The position numbers and the translations under genes were made by a program. From an uncultured bacterium (GTDB lineage: Bacteria > Actinomycetota > Coriobacteriia > Coriobacteriales > Coriobacteriaceae), in assembly GCA_905215525.1 (NCBI GenBank), contig CAJMQJ010000001.1:608516-672515 (forward strand): a DNA stretch of 64,000 nt, read 5' to 3'. Shown here piece by piece: positions 1-7,342 of the stretch; within the stretch, counting starts at the first letter, position 1, and every line of letters begins with the position of its first letter. The notes beneath the pieces were generated by a model, which saw only the letters and a list, made by a program, of their open reading frames with translations, was not told the origin of the DNA and searched no databases.

Positions 1-2
1 TG

Positions 3-1955
3 GGAACCTCGGTCTTTAACGAGATGATTGACGACCAGAGCCTGCTCGACAGCCAGTACGATGTCGTTGCCGGCCATTGGCCTACGTCCGCCAACGAGGC
101 CGTGATGGTGCTTTCGAGCCGCGGAACGGTGGGCGACTACACGCTCTACAGTATCGGCGCGCTGGATATCGATGAGCTCAACGACCTGGTTAACAGTGCC
201 ATGACGGCCGACGGCAAGGTCAAGACGCCCAAGACCGGCAGCGACTTTACCTACGACGATGCACTGTCCACGACGTTTAAGGTGTTGTCGCCGGCCGATG
301 CCTATCGCAAAAACGAAGAGACCGGCATGTGGACTGACATGTCTGGCGACGCCGACTTTATGAAAGCCAAGGTTGCCGACGGTATTGACGTGCGCATTGT
401 GGGCGTGGTGCGACCCAACGAGACGGCAAACGCGAGCGCATTGTCCCCGGGCATTGTCTATACGCATGCGCTGACTCGCCAGCTTATGGAGCGTGCTGCC
501 GATTCGCAGATTGTGCAGGAGCAGCTTGCCCACCCCGAGACGGATGTCTTTACGGGCAAAACCTTTGACGAGTTGCAAGGCGAGGCCAAGCAAGGCGTGG
601 ATCTGGGCAGTATGTTCAGTGTGGACGAGGCGGCGCTGAAGAGCGCGTTCTCTCTCGATTCGTCTGCGCTCTCGGGCGCGGCCGGCGGTATAGACCTTTC
701 TGGTATCGACTTGTCCGGGCTGGACCTTGACCTTTCGGGCGTTGGGAAGGACATCGACTTCAGCGACATCATGGCCAAAGCGCCGGCCCCAGATTTCTCG
801 GGCATCTTTGACGGTCTTGAGCTCACGCCCGAGCAAATGCAGCAGGTGGGAGCGCTTGCCAACCAGCTGTTTGAGGGCTTTATGCAGTCCGATCAGTTTA
901 AGGCGCTGTCGCCCGAAGATCTTAAGGATGCGTCAAAGCTTGCTGCCGCATTCTCAGCGTACCTTGAGAATGATGTCGCAGCCCAGCAATACCTGGCTCA
1001 GCTCAGGGCGCTTGGCGGCGATGCCCTGGCCGAGCGTCTGCAGCAGGTGATGGGCGACTATGTGCAAAAGCAGCTGGCTCCGTATTTGCAGCAGTCTATG
1101 GATCAGGTGATGAAGGCGGTCAGCGAGCAGATTGCCACGACGGTATCGTCCCAGCTCAAGGCGGGCGCGGCAGGGCTCATGGGCCAGATGGCGACGCAGA
1201 TGTCATCGAGTTTTGCCAACCTGGCGAGCGCTATGCGTGTGGATGCGAGCGCCTTTGCGCGTGCCATCCATTTCAACATGGACGCCGAGGACCTGAGTTC
1301 GCTCATGATGGGCTATGCCAAGGCGTCGAAGCTCACCTACGACAACAATCTGACCACGTTGGGCTATGCGGACGAGGCAGACCCCATCTCGGTCAAGATT
1401 TTCCCGCGCGACTTTGAGGCCAAGGAGCGCGTACTCGATCACATCGACGCGTACAACAAGCAGGTCAAAGCCGCTGGCCACGATGAGCAGGCAATCTCGT
1501 ACACCGACTACATGGGCATCATCATGGGCTCGGTAACCGACATCGTGAACACCATCAGCTTGGTGCTCATCGCATTTGTGAGCATCAGTTTGGTGGTGAG
1601 CTCCATCATGATCGGCATCATCACCTACATCAGCGTACTGGAGCGCAAAAAGGAGATTGGCATCCTGCGCGCGATCGGCGCGTCCAAGCGCAACGTGGCC
1701 AACGTGTTCAACGCCGAGACCTTTATCGAAGGCCTCATTGCCGGCGTCTTTGCCATTGTCGTCGTGGTGGCCGTGAGCTTTCCGGTTAATGCCTGGGCGC
1801 TTGCGGCCAAGCAGGTGCCCAACCTGATGAGCCTGCCCGTTCAAGACGCGCTGATGCTCATTGTAATTTCGGTGCTGCTGACGGTCGTTGCCGGCCTGCT
1901 GCCGGCTCGCAGCGCATCCAAGAAAGACCCCGTAGAAGCCCTACGCTCCGAATAA
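3..1955 (+). CDS. ABC transporter permease, FtsX/MacB type (5' end outside window)
   Basis: The frame is open from base 3 and continues upstream of the window, so this is the C-terminal 650 or so residues of a longer protein. A large extracytoplasmic region comes first, including a run of DLSG-like repeats around residues 220-250 and a long helical stretch. It is followed by an FtsX-type domain with membrane segments near residues 515-545, 575-605 and 615-640. The cytoplasmic loop carries ERKKEIGILRAIGASKRN, the typical FtsX coupling-helix signature, and the tail ends PARSASKKDPVEALR. Such permeases pair with a LolD/MacB-like ATPase, which should lie upstream. They export peptides or lipids or act as mechanotransmission devices; the substrate cannot be told. 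A hairpin repeat begins over the stop codon. Confidence 0.85.
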   Translation, partial: GTSVFNEMIDDQSLLDSQYDVVAGHWPTSANEAVMVLSSRGTVGDYTLYSIGALDIDELNDLVNSAMTADGKVKTPKTGSDFTYDDALSTTFKVLSPADAYRKNEETGMWTDMSGDADFMKAKVADGIDVRIVGVVRPNETANASALSPGIVYTHALTRQLMERAADSQIVQEQLAHPETDVFTGKTFDELQGEAKQGVDLGSMFSVDEAALKSAFSLDSSALSGAAGGIDLSGIDLSGLDLDLSGVGKDIDFSDIMAKAPAPDFSGIFDGLELTPEQMQQVGALANQLFEGFMQSDQFKALSPEDLKDASKLAAAFSAYLENDVAAQQYLAQLRALGGDALAERLQQVMGDYVQKQLAPYLQQSMDQVMKAVSEQIATTVSSQLKAGAAGLMGQMATQMSSSFANLASAMRVDASAFARAIHFNMDAEDLSSLMMGYAKASKLTYDNNLTTLGYADEADPISVKIFPRDFEAKERVLDHIDAYNKQVKAAGHDEQAISYTDYMGIIMGSVTDIVNTISLVLIAFVSISLVVSSIMIGIITYISVLERKKEIGILRAIGASKRNVANVFNAETFIEGLIAGVFAIVVVVAVSFPVNAWALAAKQVPNLMSLPVQDALMLIVISVLLTVVAGLLPARSASKKDPVEALRSE

Positions 1956-1986
1956 TGTGACAAAGGGACAGCCCCTTTGTCACATT
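1954..1986. repeat. Family A hairpin repeat, copy 1
   Basis: Two 14-base arms (AATGTGACAAAGGG and its complement) surround a 5-base ACAGC loop. The left arm begins in the stop codon of the upstream permease. It lies between convergent genes, so it could terminate transcription from both sides, although there is no U-run beyond the arm. Four further copies occur in this window. Confidence 0.9.
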
Positions 1987-1999
1987 CATCTCCCTGCAC

Positions 2000-3133
2000 C
2001 TAGTTCGTTTTGCCCATCAGCGTGATGCGGATGGTTGGATGGGTGTACTCGTCAAACTCGTCCTCGGGATCCGTGTCAAACGAGTAATACGCTTTGACGG
2101 GGCCGTCACTCGTCCTGATAGAGATTCTCTCGTAGAGCGAACCGCTCAAAAAAGCCTGTCTAAACTCTTCAGGGAGCTTCTGCGCTGCTAGGAGCTTGGG
2201 GCTTGCGGTCTTGACGTCTATGGTTTGGACGGCAGAGGAAAGCTCGTCAAGGTCGAGCTCGATACGGGCGAGGTTGTCCTCGAGGCTCGCATTGGGGTCG
2301 ACCTCTGCCGCGTAGCTCACTTCCGTGAGCGTTCCCTTGTTGTCAAAATCCAGGTACGTATAGGTCTTTTGGGTATCGGAGTCGCCGTCGTGCAGATAGC
2401 CGCGGACGTGATAGCCGTAATCTTGATATCGCTCGTAGGGGTCATCGGCGGACACGTACTCGCATGAGGGCTCTAATGCCTTGCGTGCGATGGCGATCTG
2501 CTCGGCCGCGGCCGCGGCGTTCTCCTGCATCTCGATGTTTCCCTGCGCCAGCTGCGGGATATAGGCGCCGCACACGATCGCGAGGGGCAGCGCCACAAGC
2601 GCGACGATCCACTTTTTTGCACGGGGGATAGGCACGCCACAGGCCTCTGCCACGGCCTTTGCGTTGGCGAAGCTCTCGGCAAGCACATCTGCCGCGGTGG
2701 CGACGGCGCCTACGGCAGCGGCGACCTCTGCCGCGCCGCCCAGGTTGCGCGCGGTCTCGTTGTCACTGTTCCTGAGCAGGCGCGCGGCGGCCTGCGTGCC
2801 AACAACGCCTGCGATCTGTGCCGAGCGGTCTTTCTCGCTCTGCTCGACGGCGAGCCGGTACTGCATTTCCTTCCACTGCTTGCCACGCATGCCAAAGCGC
2901 GGGGCGAGAGCGCAGTAGCAGAATATAACGAGCTCGATGGCGGTGAGCACCAAGGCGGTCATCATGCCTGTCTCTTGGAAGCCTTCGTGATGGAAGACGA
3001 TGTCGTCGACCATTTCGAAAGGAATGATCGATAAGGGCAGCACGAATGCCATGGCAAGCGCCGCGCCGGCAACCTTGGGGCAGATGCAGTATCGCTGGAT
3101 GCGCTTGCGTTCTTGTTCGGAGAGTGCTGCCAT
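2000..3133 (-). CDS. Hypothetical multi-pass membrane protein with C-terminal soluble domain
   Basis: The 377-residue protein is not recognised as a named family. Two membrane segments lie near residues 22-42 and 58-80, followed by a cytoplasmic Ala-rich helical stretch (about 95-165). A third membrane segment at about 172-190 leads into a charged C-terminal domain (about 200-375) that looks extracytoplasmic and contains Tyr/Asp-rich segments. The chosen ATG at 3133 is preceded by AAGGA at a suitable distance. It is convergent with the upstream permease. The function is unknown; a membrane-anchored sensor or stress protein is only a guess. Confidence 0.75.
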   Translation of the reverse strand: MAALSEQERKRIQRYCICPKVAGAALAMAFVLPLSIIPFEMVDDIVFHHEGFQETGMMTALVLTAIELVIFCYCALAPRFGMRGKQWKEMQYRLAVEQSEKDRSAQIAGVVGTQAAARLLRNSDNETARNLGGAAEVAAAVGAVATAADVLAESFANAKAVAEACGVPIPRAKKWIVALVALPLAIVCGAYIPQLAQGNIEMQENAAAAAEQIAIARKALEPSCEYVSADDPYERYQDYGYHVRGYLHDGDSDTQKTYTYLDFDNKGTLTEVSYAAEVDPNASLEDNLARIELDLDELSSAVQTIDVKTASPKLLAAQKLPEEFRQAFLSGSLYERISIRTSDGPVKAYYSFDTDPEDEFDEYTHPTIRITLMGKTN

Positions 3134-3255
3134 GGCGGGTCCTTGGTGTCGTGGCGGTCGTTGTGGCGCGATGCCGTCATATGTGACTCAGTATAGAGAA
3201 TCCCGCCATCGATGAGCGCATGGTCATACGGCAAAAGTGCCACGGCAGCCCTGGT

Positions 3256-3303
3256 TTAGAGCGGCTGCTCCTGTGCCCACGCGATGATGCCGCCCGATAC
3301 GTA
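3256..3303 (-). pseudogene. Remnant of a glutaredoxin C-terminus
   Basis: Read on the minus strand, these bases encode YVSGGIIAWAQEQPL followed by a stop. This matches the end of the intact glutaredoxin at 6077-6322 (YESSDIITWAQKNLL), including length and stop position. Upstream, the sequence runs into TTTATTTTGGCA, the end of repeat family C, and no glutaredoxin coding follows. It is best read as the last 15 codons of a lost paralogue cut off at a repeat. The fragment is short, so chance similarity is not fully excluded. Confidence 0.55.
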
Positions 3304-3339
3304 TGTGTGCCAAAATAAACAGCCGAATGATGATTTGCA

Positions 3340-3372
3340 AATGTGACAAAGGGACAGTCCCTTTGTCACATT
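3340..3372. repeat. Family A hairpin repeat, copy 2
   Basis: Same arms as copy 1 with an ACAGT loop. It ends 13 bases before the start codon of the dihydrouridine synthase gene, so it would sit in the 5' leader of that gene and not at a gene end. Confidence 0.9.
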
Positions 3373-3385
3373 GATGTGAGAATGG

Positions 3386-4345
3386 ATGTCGATGTATTTA
3401 TCGCTGGCCCCTATGGAGGGGATTACCGGGCATGTGTTCCGTCGCGTGCACGCGGAGTGCTTCGGCGCACTCGATTGTTATTACACGCCGTTTTTGCCGC
3501 CGCCGCGCGTGGGCAACCGCTTTGGCGGTAAGGCGTTTAAAGAGGTCGATCCCGCCAATAACCAGGGGCTCAACGTGGTGCCTCAGCTGATGTCCAAGAA
3601 CGCGGACGAGTTTGTGTGGGCGGCGCAGGTGCTCGCCGACATGGGTTACCGCGAGGTCAATCTCAACCTTGGCTGCCCCTCGGGCACGGTTGTTGCCAAG
3701 GGGAAGGGTTCGGGCTTTCTGCGCAACCTGGATGAGCTCGAGGCGTTCTTGGGTGACGTGTGCGAACGTTCGCCGTTGCCGGTGTCGGTAAAAACCAGGC
3801 TGGGGTTGGAGAGTGACGAGGAGTACGAGCGTGTGCTCGATCTATATTGCCGCATGCCGCTAGCAGAGCTAATCGTGCATCCGCGCGTGCAAAAGGACCG
3901 CTATACGGGCTCGCCGCGCAAGGAGTTTTACGGCGAGACACTGGAGCGGGCGCCGTTTCCCGTGGCCTACAACGGTGACATCTTTGATCTTGAGGACATG
4001 GATGAGCTGGTAGAGGCCTATCCCGGAACGCGCCACGTAATGTTGGGACGCGGCCTGCTTGCGAACCCCGCGTTGGCTCGCATGGTTGCCGGCGGCCCTG
4101 CTGCTACGGCAGCTGAGCTGCAGCGCTTCCACGACACGCTGTTCGCAGCCTATGCGGACGAGATTGGCGGCAACGCGGTCTTCCGCATGAAGGAGTGGTG
4201 GTTCTACGCCAAGTGCGCTTTCGCCGACCCCACTACCGTTCACAAGCTCGTACGTAAGACCAAAAAGGCCGACGAATACCGCGCCGCCGTCGATCGCGTC
4301 TTTCGCGAGCAGCCGCTCGCGTCAACCGCTCGCTTTTGCGGCTAG
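3386..4345 (+). CDS. dus: tRNA-dihydrouridine synthase
   Basis: This FMN enzyme reduces uridine to dihydrouridine in tRNA using NADPH. The 319-residue length fits the Dus family. The N-terminus LAPMEGITGHVFR is the usual start of the TIM barrel. NLGCPSGTVVAKGKGSGFL near residues 90-110 carries the catalytic cysteine within the GCP motif. HPR near residue 160 and the MLGRGLLANPAL segment near residue 215-226 are the usual phosphate-binding positions. The ATG at 3386 has only a weak Shine-Dalgarno (GAGAATGG), and the ATG two codons later is equally possible. Which Dus subclass it belongs to cannot be settled by eye. A family B repeat starts directly after the stop. Confidence 0.93.
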   Translation: MSMYLSLAPMEGITGHVFRRVHAECFGALDCYYTPFLPPPRVGNRFGGKAFKEVDPANNQGLNVVPQLMSKNADEFVWAAQVLADMGYREVNLNLGCPSGTVVAKGKGSGFLRNLDELEAFLGDVCERSPLPVSVKTRLGLESDEEYERVLDLYCRMPLAELIVHPRVQKDRYTGSPRKEFYGETLERAPFPVAYNGDIFDLEDMDELVEAYPGTRHVMLGRGLLANPALARMVAGGPAATAAELQRFHDTLFAAYADEIGGNAVFRMKEWWFYAKCAFADPTTVHKLVRKTKKADEYRAAVDRVFREQPLASTARFCG

Positions 4346-4346
4346 T

Positions 4347-4402
4347 TAGTCATTGGGGACGTTCTTTAACGGCTAGTCATTCAAGAACGTCCCCAACGAC
4401 TA
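4347..4402. repeat. Family B inverted repeat, copy 1
   Basis: A 56-base element with left arm TAGTCATTGGGGACGTTCTT and a nearly complementary right arm AAGAACGTCCCCAACGACTA. The centre holds a second TAGTCATT, so it may be two opposed units. It starts one base after the dus stop codon. Confidence 0.85.
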
Positions 4403-4415
4403 TGTTGCAAAAAGC

Positions 4416-4470
4416 TGTACGCCAGCATCCAAAGATGTCGAAAAATGTCGACTTTGGATGCTGGCGTACA
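4416..4470. repeat. Perfect 19-bp inverted repeat with duplicated loop motif
   Basis: The arms at 4416-4434 and 4452-4470 (TGTACGCCAGCATCCAAAG and its exact complement) enclose a 17-base loop that contains ATGTCGA twice. It lies between convergent genes dus and the ribbon-helix-helix gene. No T-run follows, so it is not a typical intrinsic terminator. Confidence 0.9.
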
Positions 4471-4491
4471 TGTTTGGGCTCGGCAGGGGGA

Positions 4492-4758
4492 CTAGGCAAT
4501 CATTGCATCGAGCGTAATGAGCTCTCTGAGTCGCTCCGTGCGTGTTTGCCCATGACGCTCCGCCTTTGCGTCAAACGCTTCAAGAACCGATTCGCCCACA
4601 CGTGCCGACAAAACAACGCTTGGCTCATCGGAGATCGGCGGCCTTCCCAACTTGATGGTGCGACCCTTTGGCCACTCATCTTTTTCGTATGCCTCTGCGG
4701 CCTTTTCCAGCTCTCCGGGAGCAAACCCCATTATCTTTTCGAGCTGCTTAGCGTCCAT
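4492..4758 (-). CDS. Ribbon-helix-helix DNA-binding protein, antitoxin-like
   Basis: An 88-residue protein. The N-terminal half is acidic and helical. A GRPPISDEPSVVLSARV segment (about residues 38-55) leads into a strand followed by two helices ending TRTERLRELI, the pattern of CopG/Arc-type ribbon-helix-helix antitoxins in actinobacteria. A strong AGGAGG precedes the ATG by four bases. It follows a 24-codon reading frame, and the pair lies behind one promoter that overlaps a palindrome, as expected for autoregulation. No recognisable toxin gene is adjacent, so a toxin-antitoxin role is only inferred. Confidence 0.75.
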   Translation of the reverse strand: MDAKQLEKIMGFAPGELEKAAEAYEKDEWPKGRTIKLGRPPISDEPSVVLSARVGESVLEAFDAKAERHGQTRTERLRELITLDAMIA

Positions 4759-4766
4759 AGCGCCTC

Positions 4767-4841
4767 CTATCGATCGATCCCGATTTCTCTGAGCACCTTG
4801 CGCGTAGGAGGGACAAGGGCGTGGATTGCAATGAGCTCCAT
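4767..4841 (-). CDS. Small ORF (24 codons) upstream of the ribbon-helix-helix gene
   Basis: The frame ATG to TAG encodes MELIAIHALVPPTRKVLREI followed by GIDR. It has an AGAGG-like ribosome site and lies about 9 bases downstream of the predicted transcription start. It stops 8 bases before the next ATG. It could be a leader peptide, a tiny toxin-like partner, or the tail of a lost toxin gene. No family is recognised. Confidence 0.3.
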   Translation of the reverse strand: MELIAIHALVPPTRKVLREIGIDR

Positions 4842-4854
4842 AAGGGCCTCTTTT

Positions 4855-4885
4855 TTTGTATACAGATTTGTAGACAAAAATGCAA
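4855..4885 (-). promoter_or_regulatory. Promoter with overlapping palindromic operator
   Basis: On the minus strand TTGCAT (4885-4880) and TATACA (4862-4857) are separated by exactly 17 bases. An inverted repeat with 10-base arms, TTTGTATACA (4855-4864) and TGTAGACAAA (4869-4878) with one mismatch and a 4-base spacer, covers the -10 box and spacer. This is the expected layout for repression by the ribbon-helix-helix protein encoded downstream. Confidence 0.6.
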
Positions 4886-4916
4886 GCAGTTAATACGGTT
4901 AAGCAGCCTGTTTTGA

Positions 4917-5549
4917 CTAGCGGACCATTGGGGTTTCCGGTTTTGGAACAGGTGGGTTGATGAATTCTTCTGGAAGCTGGATGGGGTGTTCGCCTCGCAT
5001 GACACGGGTATAGCTTTGGTTCAGGCTTCTTCTCATGAACATTTCTGCCTTTTTTGCTTCGTCTGGATGGATGATTGCCTCTTGCCGTGGGACATCAAGT
5101 GGAAAGTCTTCCATGAGCTCCTCGTATCCTGGATCGGAGATTCCTGCGATGCAGTCGATCCAGAGAAAAGGTTGATACAGTCTTGCGCCCGCGACGACGG
5201 CAAATAGGTCCCCAGCCCTTATAATCGGTTCCTCGTTGGGTTTGATGTCGCTAAGAGGTCGAGACGCCGTGAAGGTGTTGTCGCGGTAAAGGTCGACTTT
5301 GGCTTTGGCTCCACAAATACATACGAGATATTCTAGGGTTTGGACTTCTTCGGATTCGGCAATGGCCTTCTCTATACCGGCGATTTCTGCCAAGCTGCTT
5401 ACTCGAATCAGTGATTCTTGGTATCCCATGTCTAGTTCCTCCCGTATTGCTCTAAATAAAGGGATCGACTGCCTTTTCCATTGCTGCCACGTGTGCGGCT
5501 CTAGGGCGTCGGTAGACTCGTCTTCATCAGTCTTCGATGGCGAGACCAA
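4917..5549 (-). CDS. Hypothetical protein, 210 residues
   Basis: No family is recognised. The protein is acidic and soluble, with no signal peptide or membrane segment. It has a mixed helix/strand core (YLVCICGAKAKVDLY near residue 75; DLFAVVAGARLYQPFLWIDC near residue 115) and a proline-rich tail. The frame opens at a TTG (5549) without a good ribosome site, and no ATG is available until about residue 41, so the start is uncertain. It lies 38 bases after the stop of the short ORF at 5588-5758 and may be co-transcribed with it. The base composition is lower in GC than the flanking core genes. Confidence 0.6.
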   Translation of the reverse strand: MVSPSKTDEDESTDALEPHTWQQWKRQSIPLFRAIREELDMGYQESLIRVSSLAEIAGIEKAIAESEEVQTLEYLVCICGAKAKVDLYRDNTFTASRPLSDIKPNEEPIIRAGDLFAVVAGARLYQPFLWIDCIAGISDPGYEELMEDFPLDVPRQEAIIHPDEAKKAEMFMRRSLNQSYTRVMRGEHPIQLPEEFINPPVPKPETPMVR

Positions 5550-5587
5550 CTCAATTCATGACATAGTGTGTCTCGAATTAGGGACGC

Positions 5588-5758
5588 CTAATAGAAAAGG
5601 GCCGTATTGTCCTTATATGCCTCGACCATCGTCGAGTTGATGGCGCGTTCAACGTGGGAACGAGGGTGCTCGAGGGTTTTTCTGACAGACGCGTAGACAT
5701 ATTCTTCATCTGGCAGTGCGGGCTCGATAGTTTTTTGGGTTGATAATTGTTTTGCCAT
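5588..5758 (-). CDS. Short protein resembling the N-terminus of DUF1016/YhcG family
   Basis: A 56-codon frame begins at an ATG with AGGAG nine bases upstream. The segment VRKTLEHPRSHVERAINSTM followed by VEAYKDNTALFY resembles the DUF1016 N-terminal pattern in which a conserved VN..MV..YW motif precedes the PD-(D/E)XK nuclease domain. The nuclease part is absent because the frame stops after the motif. It is therefore either a truncated gene or a small unrelated protein. Confidence 0.45.
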   Translation of the reverse strand: MAKQLSTQKTIEPALPDEEYVYASVRKTLEHPRSHVERAINSTMVEAYKDNTALFY

Positions 5759-6013
5759 AACGATGCACTCCTGTGTGACTCACGGATAACGGAAACGTTT
5801 GATTGTGAGTGCCGTTCTTTGATGGCGACGGCGAACAGGAGCGCAGCCTGTCTGAGGTGGGCGAGTGCGGTAACCACCGATCTTACTTACCGAACCCGCT
5901 CCAGCGTGTCATTGGGGACCTCCGCGGGAGCTCTCGACCAGCCTCATGCCTTGAGGCGAGTATAGCATATAAGCAAACGTATGTTCTATAAATTTGAGAA
6001 ACTGAATTCCTAC
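5759..6013. other. Intergenic stretch with a possible minus-strand promoter
   Basis: No convincing gene. On the minus strand TATACT (5964-5959) is a good -10 box without a matching -35, and could drive the short ORF at 5758. A partial family B unit (GTCATTGGGGAC) lies near 5908-5919. The AT-rich stretch at 5958-6000 sets it apart from its surroundings. Confidence 0.35.
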
Positions 6014-6076
6014 CTACTCATTTAAGTACGTCCCCAATGAGTGGAACTACTCATTTAAGTGCGTCCCCAATGAGTG
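6014..6076. repeat. Tandem family B half-units
   Basis: Two direct copies of a 30-base unit (6014-6043 and 6047-6076) begin CTACTCATTTAAG and contain CGTCCCCAATGAGTG. They differ at one base, TACG versus TGCG. Unlike the other family B copies they are in direct and not inverted orientation. The second copy abuts the stop codon of the glutaredoxin gene. Confidence 0.9.
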
Positions 6077-6322
6077 CTAGAGCAGGTTCTTCTGTGCCCA
6101 GGTGATGATGTCGCTCGACTCGTAGAGCGGTTTGCCGTCAATGAACAGGCAGGGAACCTGGCGTTTTCCGCCGACGGCGATGAGCGTCTGCTCGGCATCG
6201 GGGTCAGTCGAGATATTGCGTTCGGGAATGGTCACGCCGTTATCGGCCAAAAAGCGCTTGACCTTTATGCAATACGGGCAGCCAGTCATAACGTAGAGCG
6301 CGAGTTCATGATCAGTAGCCAT
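6077..6322 (-). CDS. Glutaredoxin-like thiol oxidoreductase
   Basis: An 81-residue thioredoxin-fold protein with the dithiol active site TGCPYCIKVKRFL at residues 13-25. The cis-Pro motif QVPCLFIDGKPL at about residues 55-66 and the C-terminal SSDIITWAQKNLL helix are also typical. The ATG at 6322 is chosen because GGAGACACC precedes it directly; longer frames upstream overlap the next gene. It probably reduces disulfides or works with a glutathione-like or thioredoxin-type thiol. A remnant of a close paralogue lies at 3256-3303. Confidence 0.85.
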   Translation of the reverse strand: MATDHELALYVMTGCPYCIKVKRFLADNGVTIPERNISTDPDAEQTLIAVGGKRQVPCLFIDGKPLYESSDIITWAQKNLL

Positions 6323-6374
6323 GGTGTCTCCAATCGGTTGCGGTTTTGATTGAAATACCCAAAGCCGCCGCAAT

Positions 6375-7202
6375 CTATGCGCGGGCCAGCGACGACTCGA
6401 TGGCCTGTACCAGAAACGCCGTAGCTCCGGTGCCGCAGGGCTTGTCGTAGTAGTCAACAAAGCGCTGATCGGCAAGATAGCCGTGGGCGAGGCCCAGGTA
6501 TGCTTCGTCTTGGGGTTCGTGTCCCCAGTTAAGGCCAATCCATCGACGGTGCATTGCGACAAGCTTGCGCGCCTCGCTTCCATCCGGTTCGCCGTCGCCC
6601 ATGGCGATCGAGAGCTGGCCCAGAATAGCGCGTTCAAGTTCCTTCATGTCGTTCCATGTCTCGGGGTCCATGTCCAGCAGTGCCTCGTTTGCTGCATCGA
6701 CGGCCTCGTCGCCATAGCGCGCCCGCGCCTCGGCACCGTAGCGCTCCTCGTTTTCCTGCACGGTGCGCCAGCGCTCCAATTGCGGCAGCACGGCGCCCAT
6801 GAGAGAGACGGCTTCGTCGAGCGACATACCGGTGTTTTGTGCCAGGCGCGGGGCGCAATCCTCAATCATGGCCTCCATCGTGGTCTCGTAGGTGTACTTG
6901 CCGTGGTCGTAGCACCACTTGCAGTAATGGTCGGTCGTTGCGCCGTGAGCATCGGTGCCGCAGTCGTCGGGCGTGAGTATCATGCCGCAGCTCTGGCAAT
7001 AGTGCTCGGGCATTTCGAGCAGGTGGGACAGCGGTTCTCCGGTTATGGCGGCAATGAGCTTCATCATGTCGATGCCCGGCGTGACTTCGCCGCGTTCCCA
7101 ACGGCTGACGGCTTGGCGTGTGACGAAGAGCTTGGCGGCGAGTTGCTCTTGGGTGAGATTGTTGTCGCGGCGGATGGCGATGAGCTTTTCTGCAAAGGCC
7201 AT
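6375..7202 (-). CDS. XRE-family regulator fused to zinc ribbon and TipAS-like domain
   Basis: A 275-residue three-domain protein. Residues 1-65 form an XRE helix-turn-helix (LTQEQLAAKLFVTRQAVSRW). Residues 68-105 form a zinc ribbon of the CQSCGM...CKWCY type. Residues about 110-275 look like a TipAS antibiotic-recognition domain (acidic helices ending RFVDYYDKPCGTGATAFLVQ). In TipA the same domain follows a MerR helix-turn-helix and binds thiopeptides; here an XRE domain takes its place. The likely role is a ligand-responsive transcription factor, ligand unknown. The start ATG has AAGGAG upstream. It is transcribed toward the glutaredoxin gene with a 52-base gap. Confidence 0.8.
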   Translation of the reverse strand: MAFAEKLIAIRRDNNLTQEQLAAKLFVTRQAVSRWERGEVTPGIDMMKLIAAITGEPLSHLLEMPEHYCQSCGMILTPDDCGTDAHGATTDHYCKWCYDHGKYTYETTMEAMIEDCAPRLAQNTGMSLDEAVSLMGAVLPQLERWRTVQENEERYGAEARARYGDEAVDAANEALLDMDPETWNDMKELERAILGQLSIAMGDGEPDGSEARKLVAMHRRWIGLNWGHEPQDEAYLGLAHGYLADQRFVDYYDKPCGTGATAFLVQAIESSLARA

Positions 7203-7329
7203 GACGGCTCCTTTCTGCTGTTTGTTGCTTTAAGCATACGCGGCGGCCGGCACCCTTCCAAGCAACCGTTGGTTGCACGACGGGGACCGCGGCGAAGAAT
7301 TGCGCGCAACACCCCACGCCTCCATGCCG

Positions 7330-7335
7330 TACAAT
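7330..7335 (+). promoter_or_regulatory. -10 box placing the trmO start near a leaderless ATG
   Basis: TACAAT ends seven bases before the ATG at 7343, so transcription would start at or very near that codon. No convincing -35 is seen. No Shine-Dalgarno precedes either candidate ATG (7334 or 7343). Confidence 0.45.
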
Positions 7336-7342
7336 GACCGGC

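Noticed and set aside
3340..3372. Family A hairpin as terminator of an upstream gene
   Set aside because: No plus-strand gene ends before it and the minus-strand gene starts away from it; here it is part of the dus leader.
4748..5005. An 85-codon minus-strand frame ahead of the ribbon-helix-helix gene
   Set aside because: It crosses the predicted promoter and palindrome, is rich in Ser, Arg and Gln and has no ribosome site; it was not accepted as a toxin gene.
5857..5878. A T-box-like GGTGGTTACCGC followed by CCCACC on the minus strand
   Set aside because: The motif has an inserted base compared with the T-box consensus, no stem I or specifier loop could be found in the 85 bases upstream, and the downstream genes are not aminoacylation or amino-acid genes.
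6323..6637. Longer glutaredoxin with an N-terminal extension
   Set aside because: The extension would overlap the TipAS regulator gene on the same strand and lacks a ribosome site; the ATG at 6322 has a good one.
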